Positions 51,169 to 59,635 of a stretch of 64,000 bases of DNA are shown here, one piece after another. The stretch's first letter is position 1, and every line of letters begins with the position of its first letter. Origin of the DNA: Rhodospirillaceae bacterium. Lineage in GTDB: Bacteria > Pseudomonadota > Alphaproteobacteria > Bin65. The DNA lies in contig JAPPLJ010000063.1 in NCBI GenBank assembly GCA_028819475.1, forward strand, positions 1 to 64,000, written 5' to 3'. Below the pieces are notes generated by a model. That model was given only the letters and a program-made list of their open reading frames with translations. It did not search any database and was not told where the DNA came from. A program made the translations under genes and the position numbers.

Positions 51169-53237
51169 GAGAATCCTCCCGGTTGGTGGTTGCCGGCTGT
51201 CGGCCGGCCGGGTTGGCGCCTGGATGGACCAAGCAGGTGCCGGGCCACCGGCCCGGCGATCAGGACGGCGGCCGCGGCGAGAGCGGCGAACTGGACTTCG
51301 GCGACGGTGGAGAGCATGGCGATCCCGAGAACCAGCCTCGCAATCCGCTGCCATGCGGGCAGGCGCGCGATCTCCATGCCTGTCAGGGCGGTCGTCAGCA
51401 GCCAGATGGCGAAGGCCAGCCGCGCGCAGGCATAGAGCGCAGTGCCGGCTTCGAAATCGACGACCAGCAGAATCGACGGTTCGTAAACGATGACGAACGG
51501 CACGACGAAGCCGACGACAGACAGTTTCATCGCTGTCAGCCCGGTGGAAATCGGCCCGGCCCGGGCGATCGGCGCTGCCGCGAAGGCGGCGAGGGCGACA
51601 GGCGGCGTGATGGCGGACAGGACGCCGAAATAGAAGACGAAGAAGTGCATCGCCAGGCCGGGCACGCCGAATTTGGCAAACGCCGGGCCCATGATCAGGA
51701 CGATGATCAGGTAGGCGGGCAGCGTCGGCATGCCCATGCCGAGGACGAGGCAGGCGAAGGCGGCGAGCGCGAGGGCGAGGAACAGGCTCTCTCCCGCAAA
51801 TCCCGAGAGCAGGATGGCGATCTGCAATCCGACTCCGGAGAGGCTGAGCGTGCCGAACACGATGCCGATCACGGCGACGCCGACCATCAGTTGCGATCCG
51901 GCGATGCCGCCTTTCACGAGGGCGGTAACGATGCGGCCCGGCTCGCGCCGGACCTCCGGGTTGAGGAAGCTGAACGCGATCGCGAAGACGGTTCCGAGGA
52001 AACCCGCGAAGGTCGGGGTGTAGCCGTCCACCAGGGCATACACGATGGCGGCGATCGGCCCCACGAACATCAGGGAATTCAGCCAGTCCCGCCGGGTCAG
52101 TCCGGCCTCGGTTTCGGCGGTGCGCGCCGCGATTCCGAGGCGCCGCGCCTCCAGCGACGCGAACACGAACAACGAGAGATAGAAGAACAGACCCGGGATC
52201 AGCGCGGCGATTGCGATGGTCACATAGGGATGCCCGGACAGTTCGGCCATCAGGAAGGCCGCCGCACCCATGACCGGCGGCAGGATCTGCCCGCCGGTTG
52301 AGGCCGCCGCCTCGATGCCGCCGGCGAACGGGCCGGAAAAACCGCGGGCGCGCACCATGGGGATGGTGATGGTGCCCGTCCCGACCACGTTTGCCGTGAC
52401 GCTGCCGGACATGGTGCCGAAGGCAGCGCTGGCGATGATCGCCGAATGGGCCGGCCCGGCGCGCGACCGCCGCGAAAGATGCAGGGCGATCTTGATCAGC
52501 GCATCGCCGGCGCCGGTATATTGCAGCACGGCCCCGAACACGACGAAGATGAAGATGACGTCGAGCACAATGCCGGTCGGCAGGCCGAAAATGCCCTGGG
52601 TCGAGAACCAGATCGTTTCGGCCACCTGGCTCAGGTCGAAGCCCGAATGCCGGAATATCCACGGCAGGTCCCGGCCGAAGAAAATGTAAACCAGGCACAG
52701 GCCGGCGAAGATCGACAGCGGCAGCCCGAAATAACGGCTCGACAGAATGACCAATGCGATCATCGCCAGAAGGGCGATCATCTGGTCGTGGAGGGCGTAG
52801 TCGATAATGCTCTCGTTGATATCCTCGTAGAAGGCCAGCAGACGGACGACGCCGGCGACGACGATTCCGACTAGCACGATGTCCCAGGCCCAGGCGGCGG
52901 CGCGGCGCCGGCCGGTCCCGTCTCGGTAGCGCAGCGAAAGGGGGGCGGCGAACGCCGCCGCGACAGTGCAGAGTCCCAGCGCCAGCCCGCGATGCAGCGT
53001 CGGCTCGAACGGGCCGAAATAGCCGGTGTAGATGGTCTGGAGCGCCATACCGAGGGCGAGGACGCCGCCGAGCAGCATGACGAGACGCGTCGTAACGAAC
53101 GTTCCGTCGGCTGCCGAATGGCCGTCCGCATCGTCCGCCGCCCCGTCGGGCGCCGGCGCGAAGATACGGAAGATTACCGCCGGCCGGCCGTTTCCGTGTC
53201 CGGCAAGGGGCCTTTCGGGCGCGCCGGAACCCGTCAT
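51165..53237 (-). CDS. TRAP transporter fused permease (4TM/12TM, TAXI-type)
   Basis: A 690-residue membrane protein fusing DctQ-like (about 60-200) and DctM-like (about 230-690) halves. Visible family blocks: GYFGPFEPTLHRGLALG, GAAFLMAELSGHPYVTIAIAA, LGMGMPTLPAYLIIVLIMGP and AITPPVALAAFAAAPIARA. The ATG at 53237 starts 4 bp after the MarR stop, so marR, permease and receptor form one operon. Confidence 0.9.
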   Translation of the reverse strand: MTGSGAPERPLAGHGNGRPAVIFRIFAPAPDGAADDADGHSAADGTFVTTRLVMLLGGVLALGMALQTIYTGYFGPFEPTLHRGLALGLCTVAAAFAAPLSLRYRDGTGRRRAAAWAWDIVLVGIVVAGVVRLLAFYEDINESIIDYALHDQMIALLAMIALVILSSRYFGLPLSIFAGLCLVYIFFGRDLPWIFRHSGFDLSQVAETIWFSTQGIFGLPTGIVLDVIFIFVVFGAVLQYTGAGDALIKIALHLSRRSRAGPAHSAIIASAAFGTMSGSVTANVVGTGTITIPMVRARGFSGPFAGGIEAAASTGGQILPPVMGAAAFLMAELSGHPYVTIAIAALIPGLFFYLSLFVFASLEARRLGIAARTAETEAGLTRRDWLNSLMFVGPIAAIVYALVDGYTPTFAGFLGTVFAIAFSFLNPEVRREPGRIVTALVKGGIAGSQLMVGVAVIGIVFGTLSLSGVGLQIAILLSGFAGESLFLALALAAFACLVLGMGMPTLPAYLIIVLIMGPAFAKFGVPGLAMHFFVFYFGVLSAITPPVALAAFAAAPIARAGPISTGLTAMKLSVVGFVVPFVIVYEPSILLVVDFEAGTALYACARLAFAIWLLTTALTGMEIARLPAWQRIARLVLGIAMLSTVAEVQFAALAAAAVLIAGPVARHLLGPSRRQPGRPTAGNHQPGGFS

Positions 53238-53241
53238 CGTG

Positions 53242-53736
53242 TCAGTCCGCAGACCGTGAGAGCATGGCGTCCGCGCGGAGCAGGAGCCGATCGACCAGAC
53301 CGACAAGGACGTCGCGTTCCTGTTCCGACAGGGCGGACAGAAGCGCGCGCTGCCGGTCCAGCGCCTGCGGGGCGATGGCGCGGTATTCCGTTTTGCCGGC
53401 CTCGGTGATCCTGAGCAGGGTCTGGCGCCGGTCACGCGGTCCGGCGGACCGCTCGATCCAGCCCTTCTTCGACAGCCGGTCGATGGCGCGGCTGAGCGAT
53501 CCTTTGTCGAGTTGGGTTCTCTCCGATATGGCGCTCGCCGTGGTCGGGCCGAAATGCTCGATCGCCACAAGCGCGCGCCAGTCGATCACGCCGATGCCGT
53601 AGCTTTCTGCGTAGCTGCGGGCAACGACCCGCGAAATGCGGTTCGACAGGACGTTGATCTTGAAGTTGAACCAGGCTTCCAGTTCCGCTTCGTAGTTCGG
53701 GTCGCGTTCCGGGACTTCGGCGCTTCGACCGGCCAT
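53242..53736 (-). CDS. MarR-family transcriptional regulator
   Basis: A 164-residue winged helix regulator: IDWRALVAIEHFGPTTASAISERTQLDKGSLSRAIDRLSKKGWIERSAGPRDRRQTLLRIT. The core and the DxRxx wing are typical. The ATG at 53736 has a GTGGAGGATC ribosome site. It heads the TRAP/TAXI operon and probably binds the palindrome at 53757-53802. Confidence 0.92.
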   Translation of the reverse strand: MAGRSAEVPERDPNYEAELEAWFNFKINVLSNRISRVVARSYAESYGIGVIDWRALVAIEHFGPTTASAISERTQLDKGSLSRAIDRLSKKGWIERSAGPRDRRQTLLRITEAGKTEYRAIAPQALDRQRALLSALSEQERDVLVGLVDRLLLRADAMLSRSAD

Positions 53737-53756
53737 GGTTGATCCTCCACGCCCAA

Positions 53757-53802
53757 AGGATAGCACAGATTAGTTGGTCCGCCAACTAATCTGTGCTATC
53801 GG
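53757..53802. promoter_or_regulatory. Divergent promoters within a perfect 18+18-bp palindrome (MarR operator)
   Basis: ATAGCACAGATTAGTTGG (53760-53777), spacer TCCG, CCAACTAATCTGTGCTAT (53782-53799) is a perfect dyad. Minus promoter: TTGGCG (53785-53780), N17, TATCCT (53762-53757), toward marR. Plus promoter: TTGGTC (53774-53779), N17, TATCGG (53797-53802), toward the alpha/beta hydrolase. Both promoters sit inside or at the ends of the dyad, so one bound MarR dimer could shut both operons. Confidence 0.75.
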
Positions 53803-53834
53803 GCGATTTCCGGCAGCGATGAAGAGAGGCCGAG

Positions 53835-54563
53835 TTGGCCGAAATCGTTTTGGTTCACGGTGGCTGGCACGGCGGCTGGTGCTGGCGTCCTGTGGCGGAC
53901 CGTCTGCGTACGGAGGGCCACACCGTATATGCGCCGTCGTTGACGGGCCTCGCGGACCGTTCGCATCTGCTGGGCCCGGATGTCGGCCTGGAGACCCATA
54001 TTGCCGACATTCGGCACTTGGTCGAATGGGAAGATTTGACCGATGTCGTGCTTGTCGGCCACAGCTATGGCGGCTTCGTCACCACATGCGTGGCGGACCG
54101 GATTCCCAGCCGGATCGGCGCCCTGGTGTATCTCGACGCCTTCGTCCCGGAACCCGGAACATGCGTTGCCGACAACCTTTCGCAGGAACGTCTCGAACTT
54201 GCGCGGACCGAAGCGCAAAAACGGGGTGGAGGATGGCGCGTATCGCCACCGGATGCAGCTCTTTGGACGGATGATCCCGGCTTAAGGGACTGGATCAATG
54301 CTCGGACGACCGATCATCCGCTGCGCACCTTCGAAGACGCGCTGACACTGGCGACAGACTGGGAGCGGGTGGTCAGAAAGATGTATATCCAGGCTGAACG
54401 GCACTCGGAAACCAGATTTCGCGATATTTCCCGAAAGTACGAACCGGATCCGAACTGGACCGTCCACCGGCTGCCGACCTTTCACGACGCGATGCTGACA
54501 ATGCCGGATGAGACAGCCAGGCTGATTCACTCGGCGGTGCCCGATCGATCGTCTGCTCAATAG
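53835..54563 (+). CDS. Alpha/beta hydrolase (methylesterase-like)
   Basis: A 242-residue hydrolase: oxyanion region LVHGGWHGGWCWRPV, nucleophile Ser77 in GHSYGGFV, late Asp in DAFVPE and His in the C-terminal segment LPTFHDAML. It resembles plant-type methylesterases (salicylate/MeJA esterase group). The TTG at 53835 is the best start (LVHGGW at the right distance). Probably co-regulated with the MarR-TRAP operon. Confidence 0.82.
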   Translation: MAEIVLVHGGWHGGWCWRPVADRLRTEGHTVYAPSLTGLADRSHLLGPDVGLETHIADIRHLVEWEDLTDVVLVGHSYGGFVTTCVADRIPSRIGALVYLDAFVPEPGTCVADNLSQERLELARTEAQKRGGGWRVSPPDAALWTDDPGLRDWINARTTDHPLRTFEDALTLATDWERVVRKMYIQAERHSETRFRDISRKYEPDPNWTVHRLPTFHDAMLTMPDETARLIHSAVPDRSSAQ

Positions 54564-54611
54564 GTGCGACAGCGCGGCGAACACGGCGCCGCCGTGCGCA
54601 TCCGACGAACG

Positions 54612-54812
54612 GCGTCACACCCCCCTTACCTTCGGCAGCATCAGGAACTCCCAGGGCGAGGGGAAATCGCCGACCGGGACTTCGATCACCGTCGGGCCGC
54701 CACCTTTGAACGCTTCGCGCAGCCGGAGCCGGAGGTCTTCCGGCGTTTCCGCGTGCAGGCCGCCGGCGCCGAAGCTTTCGGCGAGGCGGACGAGGTCCGG
54801 GCTGGTCAGGTC
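54612..54812 (-). pseudogene. Duplicated 3' end of the thiamine-diphosphate enzyme gene
   Basis: This 201-bp stretch matches 55707-55907 without gaps at about 186 of 201 positions. It encodes the last ~65 codons and the stop of the downstream enzyme gene in the same sense. No upstream coding part exists, so it is a displaced gene end. The GNAT toxin's stop codon (54806-54808) is inside it. Confidence 0.85.
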
Positions 54813-55336
54813 CGCGCCGGATCGTCCGGCCCCCGCAGACCGGGGTGGCCAAGTGGCAGGAACAGCCGCATCGGGCGGTTCCGCAGCGGCGCGAAGCCGA
54901 ATCCTTCGTAAAAGCGTCTTGCGCTGTCGTTGGCGGCGTCCACGACAAGGGCGTGCATGGCCACCGTCTCGCTGGCTGCCACGACACGCCTGATGGCGTC
55001 GGCGAGGAGCATGCTACCAAGACCCTGCCCGTGAACCGAAGAATCGACCGCCAGCCGGCCGACAAGGGCGCACGGCACCGGATGGCGCGGTAGTTTCCGG
55101 GAAAGCGTCTCTGGCAGCGAGGTCAACTCGATCGACAGTGCGCTCAGCGTGTAGAAGCCGAGGATGGCATCGGTGTCTCCGTCGGTGCAGACGAACACGC
55201 GGGCGATCCGGCGCCGTACGTCCTGGCCGGCCTGGCGCGACAGGTAACGGTCCAGTTCCGGCAAACCGCAGGAAAAGGCTGTCCGGTTATGCCGCCTGTC
55301 GAGCGGCCGGATGACCAGCGTGTCGGGATCGGTCAA
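54806..55336 (-). CDS. GNAT acetyltransferase toxin (TacT-like)
   Basis: A 176-residue GNAT enzyme of the kind that acetylates aminoacyl-tRNA to block translation: N-terminus TLVIRPLDRRHNRTAFSCG, FYTLSALS, acetyl-CoA loop VDSSVHGQGLGSMLL, and C-terminal ARRFYEGFGFAPL with the Tyr often catalytic in this group. The antitoxin stop overlaps its start by 4 bp. The last residues (DDPART) are read from the duplicated gene end, so the native C-terminus may differ. Confidence 0.88.
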   Translation of the reverse strand: MTDPDTLVIRPLDRRHNRTAFSCGLPELDRYLSRQAGQDVRRRIARVFVCTDGDTDAILGFYTLSALSIELTSLPETLSRKLPRHPVPCALVGRLAVDSSVHGQGLGSMLLADAIRRVVAASETVAMHALVVDAANDSARRFYEGFGFAPLRNRPMRLFLPLGHPGLRGPDDPART

Positions 55337-55620
55337 CGCGAGTCGACGCGACGACGGTGTTCCTCCAGGGCCGCGCGTAGGCGGTCGTTCGGAGGCGGCG
55401 GGTCGGCGAGGGCGTCGAAGAACCGCATCGCGTCCTCGCGGCCGAGCGTCATGGCCTCGTGCCGGCGGACGGCTTTCTCCGCACTCTCCAGCGCGCTGGA
55501 GACGATGAAGCCGCTGACGGTCTTGCCTTCGACGGCCGCAGCCTGCTCGATCTGCAGCTTTGCCGTTCCGCTCAGGCGCAGATTGATTCGTTCGCTTCGG
55601 GCCGCGTTCGCAGGAGCCAT
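55333..55620 (-). CDS. DUF1778 (TacA-like) antitoxin
   Basis: A 95-residue antitoxin: ribbon-helix-helix N-terminus (ERINLRLSGTAKLQIEQAAAVEGK, then VSGFIVSSALESAEKAV) and a C-terminal toxin-binding part (DAMRFFDALADPPPPNDRLRAALEEH). The ATG at 55620 (ribosome site GAGGATAG) is preferred to an upstream TTG at 55638. Paired with the GNAT toxin. Confidence 0.88.
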   Translation of the reverse strand: MAPANAARSERINLRLSGTAKLQIEQAAAVEGKTVSGFIVSSALESAEKAVRRHEAMTLGREDAMRFFDALADPPPPNDRLRAALEEHRRRVDSR

Positions 55621-55639
55621 GCTTCTATCCTCGTTCAAT

Positions 55640-55651
55640 TACAAATATGTA
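55640..55651. promoter_or_regulatory. Short dyad upstream of the DUF1778 antitoxin
   Basis: TACAAATATGTA carries inverted 4-bp ends (TACA/TGTA) in an AT-rich stretch ~20 bp before the antitoxin ATG. This is a reasonable place for autoregulation, but the dyad is weak. Confidence 0.3.
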
Positions 55652-55706
55652 CGTCGTTATGGTGCCAAATGCAAGATTGTACCGCTTTGGACTGTTCAGG
55701 GTTTGC

Positions 55707-55907
55707 GCGTCACATCCCCCTTACCTTCGGCAGCATGAGAAAGTCCCAGGGCGAGGGGAAATCGCCGACCGGGACTTCGATCACGGTCGGGCCGCCGCCC
55801 TTGAAAGCTTCGCGCAGCCGTTGCCGCAGGTCTTCCGGCGTTTCCGCGCGCAGGCCGCGGGCGCCGAAGCTTTCGGCGAGGCGGACAAAGTCCGGGCTGG
55901 TCAGGTC
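55707..55907. repeat. Right copy of the 201-bp direct repeat flanking the TacAT-like pair
   Basis: The native copy, at the 3' end of the thiamine-diphosphate enzyme gene (its stop is 55710-55712). The left copy is 54612-54812. The ~894 bp between the copies contains exactly the antitoxin and toxin genes. Confidence 0.9.
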
Positions 55908-57338
55908 GGAGGCGATCGGGCGGTTGTCGTAATTCTCGATCTGGAAGCGTCTGACGTTGCCGTAGGCGTTGTCGTTGAAGACGACGGCGGTGAGCGGAAT
56001 GCCGTAGTGGACGGCGGTCGCCAGTTCGGTAATGCCGAACAGCGCGCCGCCGTCGCCGGCAATCGCGACGACCGGCACGTCCGGGCGGGCATGGGCCGCG
56101 CCGAGGCCCGACGGGATGCCCCAGCCCAGGGTGCCTTGGTAGGCCGAGGTCAGATGGGTGCGCGGCATGTAGCTCGGGAAGGCGAGGCGCGCCACGTAGC
56201 CGACCTGGGTCAGCTCGTCGACGAAGATGCCGTCGCGCGGCAGTTCCGCCCGGATCGCGTCCAGCCAGGCCATCTGCGGGCGGAGCCTGTCCCGGTACGC
56301 TTTGGCGAAGCGCGCCTTTTCCGCCGCGGCCCGGTCGCGCCAGGCGTCGCGCTTCGCTTCCCGGCCTTCCAGCGCTGCAACCAGCATCGGCACCGCTTCG
56401 CGCGCATCGGCGTGAACCGCGACATCGGGCGCGCGGACGCGGCCGAGCTCCTCCGGGTCGATGTCGATATGGACGATCTTCAGCGCGTCGTCGGTGCCCC
56501 ACAGCATCTGCTGGTTGAGCCGCGTGCCGATGCCGAGCACGACATCGCAGAGCGCCCACAGCGCATGGCCGACCGGTGCGCCGATGCTCAGCGCGTGCTC
56601 GCTCGAGACGACGCCGCGGCCCGTCCGGTAGGCGACGACGGGGGCGGACAGCATTTCCGCCAGGCTTGTCACTGCCTCGCCGCAGTCGAGCGCGCCGCTC
56701 CCGACGACGATGAGCGGGCGTTCAGCCGCTTCGAGCATTCCGGCGGCGCGTTCGACGGCTTCCGCGTCGATTTCCGGTGCGGGGTCGGCCGGCGCGGTCA
56801 GCGCAGGCGGAACGACGTCCACCGGCGACTTCCAGACGTTGACCGGAACCTCGATGCCGGCCGGCCGGCGCCGGCCGGATTGCACGGCCGTAAAGGCGGA
56901 TTGCAGGACGGCATGGGCATCGCCGCCGCCGGTGATCCGGGCGGCCTGTTTGGTCAGACCCGCCAGGATTCCGAGCTGGTCCGGCAGTTCGTGGAGCAAC
57001 CCGAAGCCCTTGCCGATGGCCCGCAGCGGGATCTGGCCGGCCAGCGCCAGCACCGGCGCGTTGGTCGCGTAGGCCGTGGCCAGCGCGGCGGAAGCATTGA
57101 GAAATCCGGGTCCGGGCACGACGGCGAACGCCTGCGGCCGGCCGGTCGCCAGGGCGGCGCCCAGCGCCATGTAGGCCGCGCCCTGCTCGTGCCGCGCCGT
57201 AACCGGCCTCAGCCGGTTCTGCCGGTCGTAGAGAGCGTCGAAGAAATCGTCGTTCTGCACGCCGGGCAGGCAATAGAGATTTTCGATCCCGTTCTCGATC
57301 AGGGTTTCGATGACGAGTTCGGCGACGGTCTCGGGCAT
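55710..57338 (-). CDS. Thiamine diphosphate-dependent enzyme (acetolactate synthase/benzoylformate decarboxylase-like)
   Basis: A 542-residue enzyme: catalytic-Glu region TARHEQGAAYMALGAALA, central domain VVGSGALDCGEA, and the ThDP motif GDGGALFGITELATAVHYG ... FNDNAYGN. It decarboxylates a 2-oxo acid and may ligate a second carbonyl; the exact member (IlvB-, MdlC- or oxalyl-CoA-like) cannot be chosen by eye. The ATG at 57338 (MPETVAELVIETLI) is the usual start. Divergent from the TauD-type gene. Confidence 0.88.
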   Translation of the reverse strand: MPETVAELVIETLIENGIENLYCLPGVQNDDFFDALYDRQNRLRPVTARHEQGAAYMALGAALATGRPQAFAVVPGPGFLNASAALATAYATNAPVLALAGQIPLRAIGKGFGLLHELPDQLGILAGLTKQAARITGGGDAHAVLQSAFTAVQSGRRRPAGIEVPVNVWKSPVDVVPPALTAPADPAPEIDAEAVERAAGMLEAAERPLIVVGSGALDCGEAVTSLAEMLSAPVVAYRTGRGVVSSEHALSIGAPVGHALWALCDVVLGIGTRLNQQMLWGTDDALKIVHIDIDPEELGRVRAPDVAVHADAREAVPMLVAALEGREAKRDAWRDRAAAEKARFAKAYRDRLRPQMAWLDAIRAELPRDGIFVDELTQVGYVARLAFPSYMPRTHLTSAYQGTLGWGIPSGLGAAHARPDVPVVAIAGDGGALFGITELATAVHYGIPLTAVVFNDNAYGNVRRFQIENYDNRPIASDLTSPDFVRLAESFGARGLRAETPEDLRQRLREAFKGGGPTVIEVPVGDFPSPWDFLMLPKVRGM

Positions 57339-57489
57339 GGTCTGGGCCTCGGGCTGACGGGCGGGCGATGATACCTTCGGGGCAATCGCTGGCAACCGGC
57401 TCGGCGGCCGCGTTTCGGCTCGGTCTCGCACGCGGCCGGGCGATCGATTATGCTGCCGATCCTGTACGACCGACCGAAAGGCGGGACAG

Positions 57490-58437
57490 ATGGACGGCAA
57501 CGTCGACGCGGCCGGATTGCAGGTCGTCCGGCTCCGGCCCAATATCGGCGCGGAAATCCGCGGCACCGATCTGGCCGCCGGGATCACGGCGGCGCAGGCG
57601 GCGGCGATCCGGGCCGCGCTCAACGACCATGAGGTCGTGATCCTGCGCGACCAGCACATTACCGCCGATCAGCAGATGGCCTTCGCCCGGCATTTCGGCG
57701 AGCTCTCGATCCATCCTTTTTCGCCCAACCTGCCGGACAAGCCGGCGCTGATCGTGCTCGACAATTCGGGCGACAATCCGCCGTTCTCAACCGATGTCTG
57801 GCATACCGACGAGAGTTTCCGCAATGCGCCGCCCATGGCGACGATCCTGTGCGCCAAGGTTCTGCCGCCGCTGGGGGGCGATACCCTGTTCGCCAGCATG
57901 ACGAGCGCTTTCGAGGGTCTGAGCGACCGGATGCAGCAGCTGATTTCCGGCCTGGAGGCGGTGCACGATTTCAAGCCGTTCCGCGCGCTGTTCCCCGATA
58001 CGCCGGAAGGCCGCCGGGCACTGCGCGACATGGAAGACGCGTTTCCCGGAACCGCCCATCCGATCGTGCGGATTCATCCGGAAACCAAGCGCAGGGTTCT
58101 GTTCGTCAACCCGCAGTTCACCATCGGCATCAAGGGCATGAAGGAAGAGGAGAGCCGGACCATCCTCGACTTCCTGTTCCGCCAGGCGCGCATTCCCGAA
58201 TACCAGTTCCGCCTCGAATGGGCGGTCGGCACGGTCGCCTTCTGGGACAACCGTTCGGTGCAGCACTATGCAACCCACGATTACCTGCCGCACCGGCGCA
58301 CGATGCAGCGGGTGACCATCAAGGGCGATCCGGTCGTCGGCCTGGTCGACGGGACCGTCCGGACAGCGGATCGGTCGGCCGACGCGGCACGCAACGACGG
58401 CGGCGTGGTCCGCCAGTTCGCGCGGAAAAAATCCTGA
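57490..58437 (+). CDS. TauD/TfdA-family 2-oxoglutarate-dependent dioxygenase
   Basis: A 315-residue Fe(II)/2OG enzyme: His105-x-Asp107 in VWHTDESF, distal His259 in NRSVQHYATHDY and a later Arg in LPHRRTMQRVTI that would bind 2OG. The N-terminus VRLRPNIGAEIRGTDLA is typical of TauD. The ribosome site GAAAGGCGGGAC precedes the ATG. It probably oxidises a sulfonate or aromatic acid. Divergent from the thiamine-diphosphate gene, 151 bp away. Confidence 0.88.
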   Translation: MDGNVDAAGLQVVRLRPNIGAEIRGTDLAAGITAAQAAAIRAALNDHEVVILRDQHITADQQMAFARHFGELSIHPFSPNLPDKPALIVLDNSGDNPPFSTDVWHTDESFRNAPPMATILCAKVLPPLGGDTLFASMTSAFEGLSDRMQQLISGLEAVHDFKPFRALFPDTPEGRRALRDMEDAFPGTAHPIVRIHPETKRRVLFVNPQFTIGIKGMKEEESRTILDFLFRQARIPEYQFRLEWAVGTVAFWDNRSVQHYATHDYLPHRRTMQRVTIKGDPVVGLVDGTVRTADRSADAARNDGGVVRQFARKKS

Positions 58438-58589
58438 CCGGTTTCGCGCCGGCCGTTAAGGACGCCGGGCATGACGCCGGAAACGGCGGCGATGCCGATA
58501 CGACGCATCGGTCGCCGGGTTGCCGGCTTTCGCGGAATGCCGCGAGGCGCTAGGTTCGCCTGTCGAATTCGAGCGGAGAGAGGCGGACC

Positions 58590-59459
58590 ATGGGCGCCAG
58601 GGTGTATCGGGACTACGACCAGGAGGCGCTCGACGCTGCCTACAACGCCCGCGCGACGGTCGATTTCGACGCCACGATCGCGATGTGGGAAGCCGAGGCC
58701 GCGGCAGCGCGCAAGGCGCTGGACGGCGATCTCAACAAACCCTTCGGAACGTCCGACATGGAAGTGCTGGACGTCTTCCCCGCCGGCAGCAGGGGCGGCC
58801 CGATGCACCTGTTCATTCACGGCGGCTACTGGCGCGCGCTGACCAAGGAGGAGCACAGCTTCGTCGCCGCCGGGCTGGTGCCGGCGGGCGCGACGGTCGC
58901 GGTCAACTCCTACGACCTGTGCCCCGCGGTGACGCTCGACACGATTATCGAGCAATGCCGGCAGGCTGTCGTCTGGTGCTGGAACCGTGCGGCAGACTAT
59001 GGCGCGGACCGGGACCGCCTCTTCGTCTCCGGCCATTCCGCCGGCGGCCATCTCACCGCCATGATGCTGGCGACCGACTGGACGCGCTACGGCCTGCCGG
59101 CGGACGCGATCAAGGGCGTCACGCCGATCAGCGGCCTGTTCGACCTGGAGCCCCTGCGCCTCGCCTACATCAACGAGTGGATACAACTGGAAGCGGCCGA
59201 CGTCCCTCGCGTGAGCCCGGTGCACAACCCGCCGCCGCCCCGGCCCGGCAAGAGCGCGCCGGTCACGATCTCCTACGGCACGAAGGACCCAATTGAATTC
59301 GGCCCCCAGGCGGACGCCTACCTGAAATCCCTGGCGGATAACGGCGTTGAGGCGGACCTCTACGTCCAGGGCGGCGCCGACCATTTCGCCGCCGCCTTCT
59401 GCCTGCGCGATCCGGAAAGCCCGCTCGCCCGCCTGATCCAGGCGCAGATGGGGCTGTAG
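58590..59459 (+). CDS. Alpha/beta hydrolase (arylformamidase-like)
   Basis: A 289-residue hydrolase: HGGYW oxyanion motif (LFIHGGYWRALTKEEH), nucleophile Ser150 in GHSAGGHL, the Asp in SYGTKDPIEF and the His in QGGADHFAAAF. HGGYW and spacing match kynurenine formamidase-type esterases. It follows the TauD-type gene by 152 bp on the same strand. The stop TAG begins a GTAGGGGAGGGT repeat. Confidence 0.83.
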   Translation: MGARVYRDYDQEALDAAYNARATVDFDATIAMWEAEAAAARKALDGDLNKPFGTSDMEVLDVFPAGSRGGPMHLFIHGGYWRALTKEEHSFVAAGLVPAGATVAVNSYDLCPAVTLDTIIEQCRQAVVWCWNRAADYGADRDRLFVSGHSAGGHLTAMMLATDWTRYGLPADAIKGVTPISGLFDLEPLRLAYINEWIQLEAADVPRVSPVHNPPPPRPGKSAPVTISYGTKDPIEFGPQADAYLKSLADNGVEADLYVQGGADHFAAAFCLRDPESPLARLIQAQMGL

Positions 59460-59635
59460 GGGAGGGTCGAACCGTTCCCTGCCTCGGCAGCAGGGGCCGG
59501 TTTGCCGTCCCGGCGGGCACATACGCCGCTATATCCCGGAAATCGACCGGCAATCGATTAAAAGAACGCTTGCGGAACAGGCGCAAGCGGCGATAGTTTC
59601 CCTTGTCTCAGCAGGTCGATGAGGGAGCCGGTGAA

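Noticed and set aside
50122-52698. One long minus-strand frame (858 codons) running through the TAXI receptor and into the permease region
   Set aside because: Only the last 348 codons are protein-like, starting with a signal peptide and a strong ribosome site at 51168; the rest is in the wrong frame of the permease gene.
51165-53570. An 801-codon reading of the TRAP permease
   Set aside because: The first 111 codons lie inside the marR gene in another frame; the ATG at 53237 fits the operon spacing.
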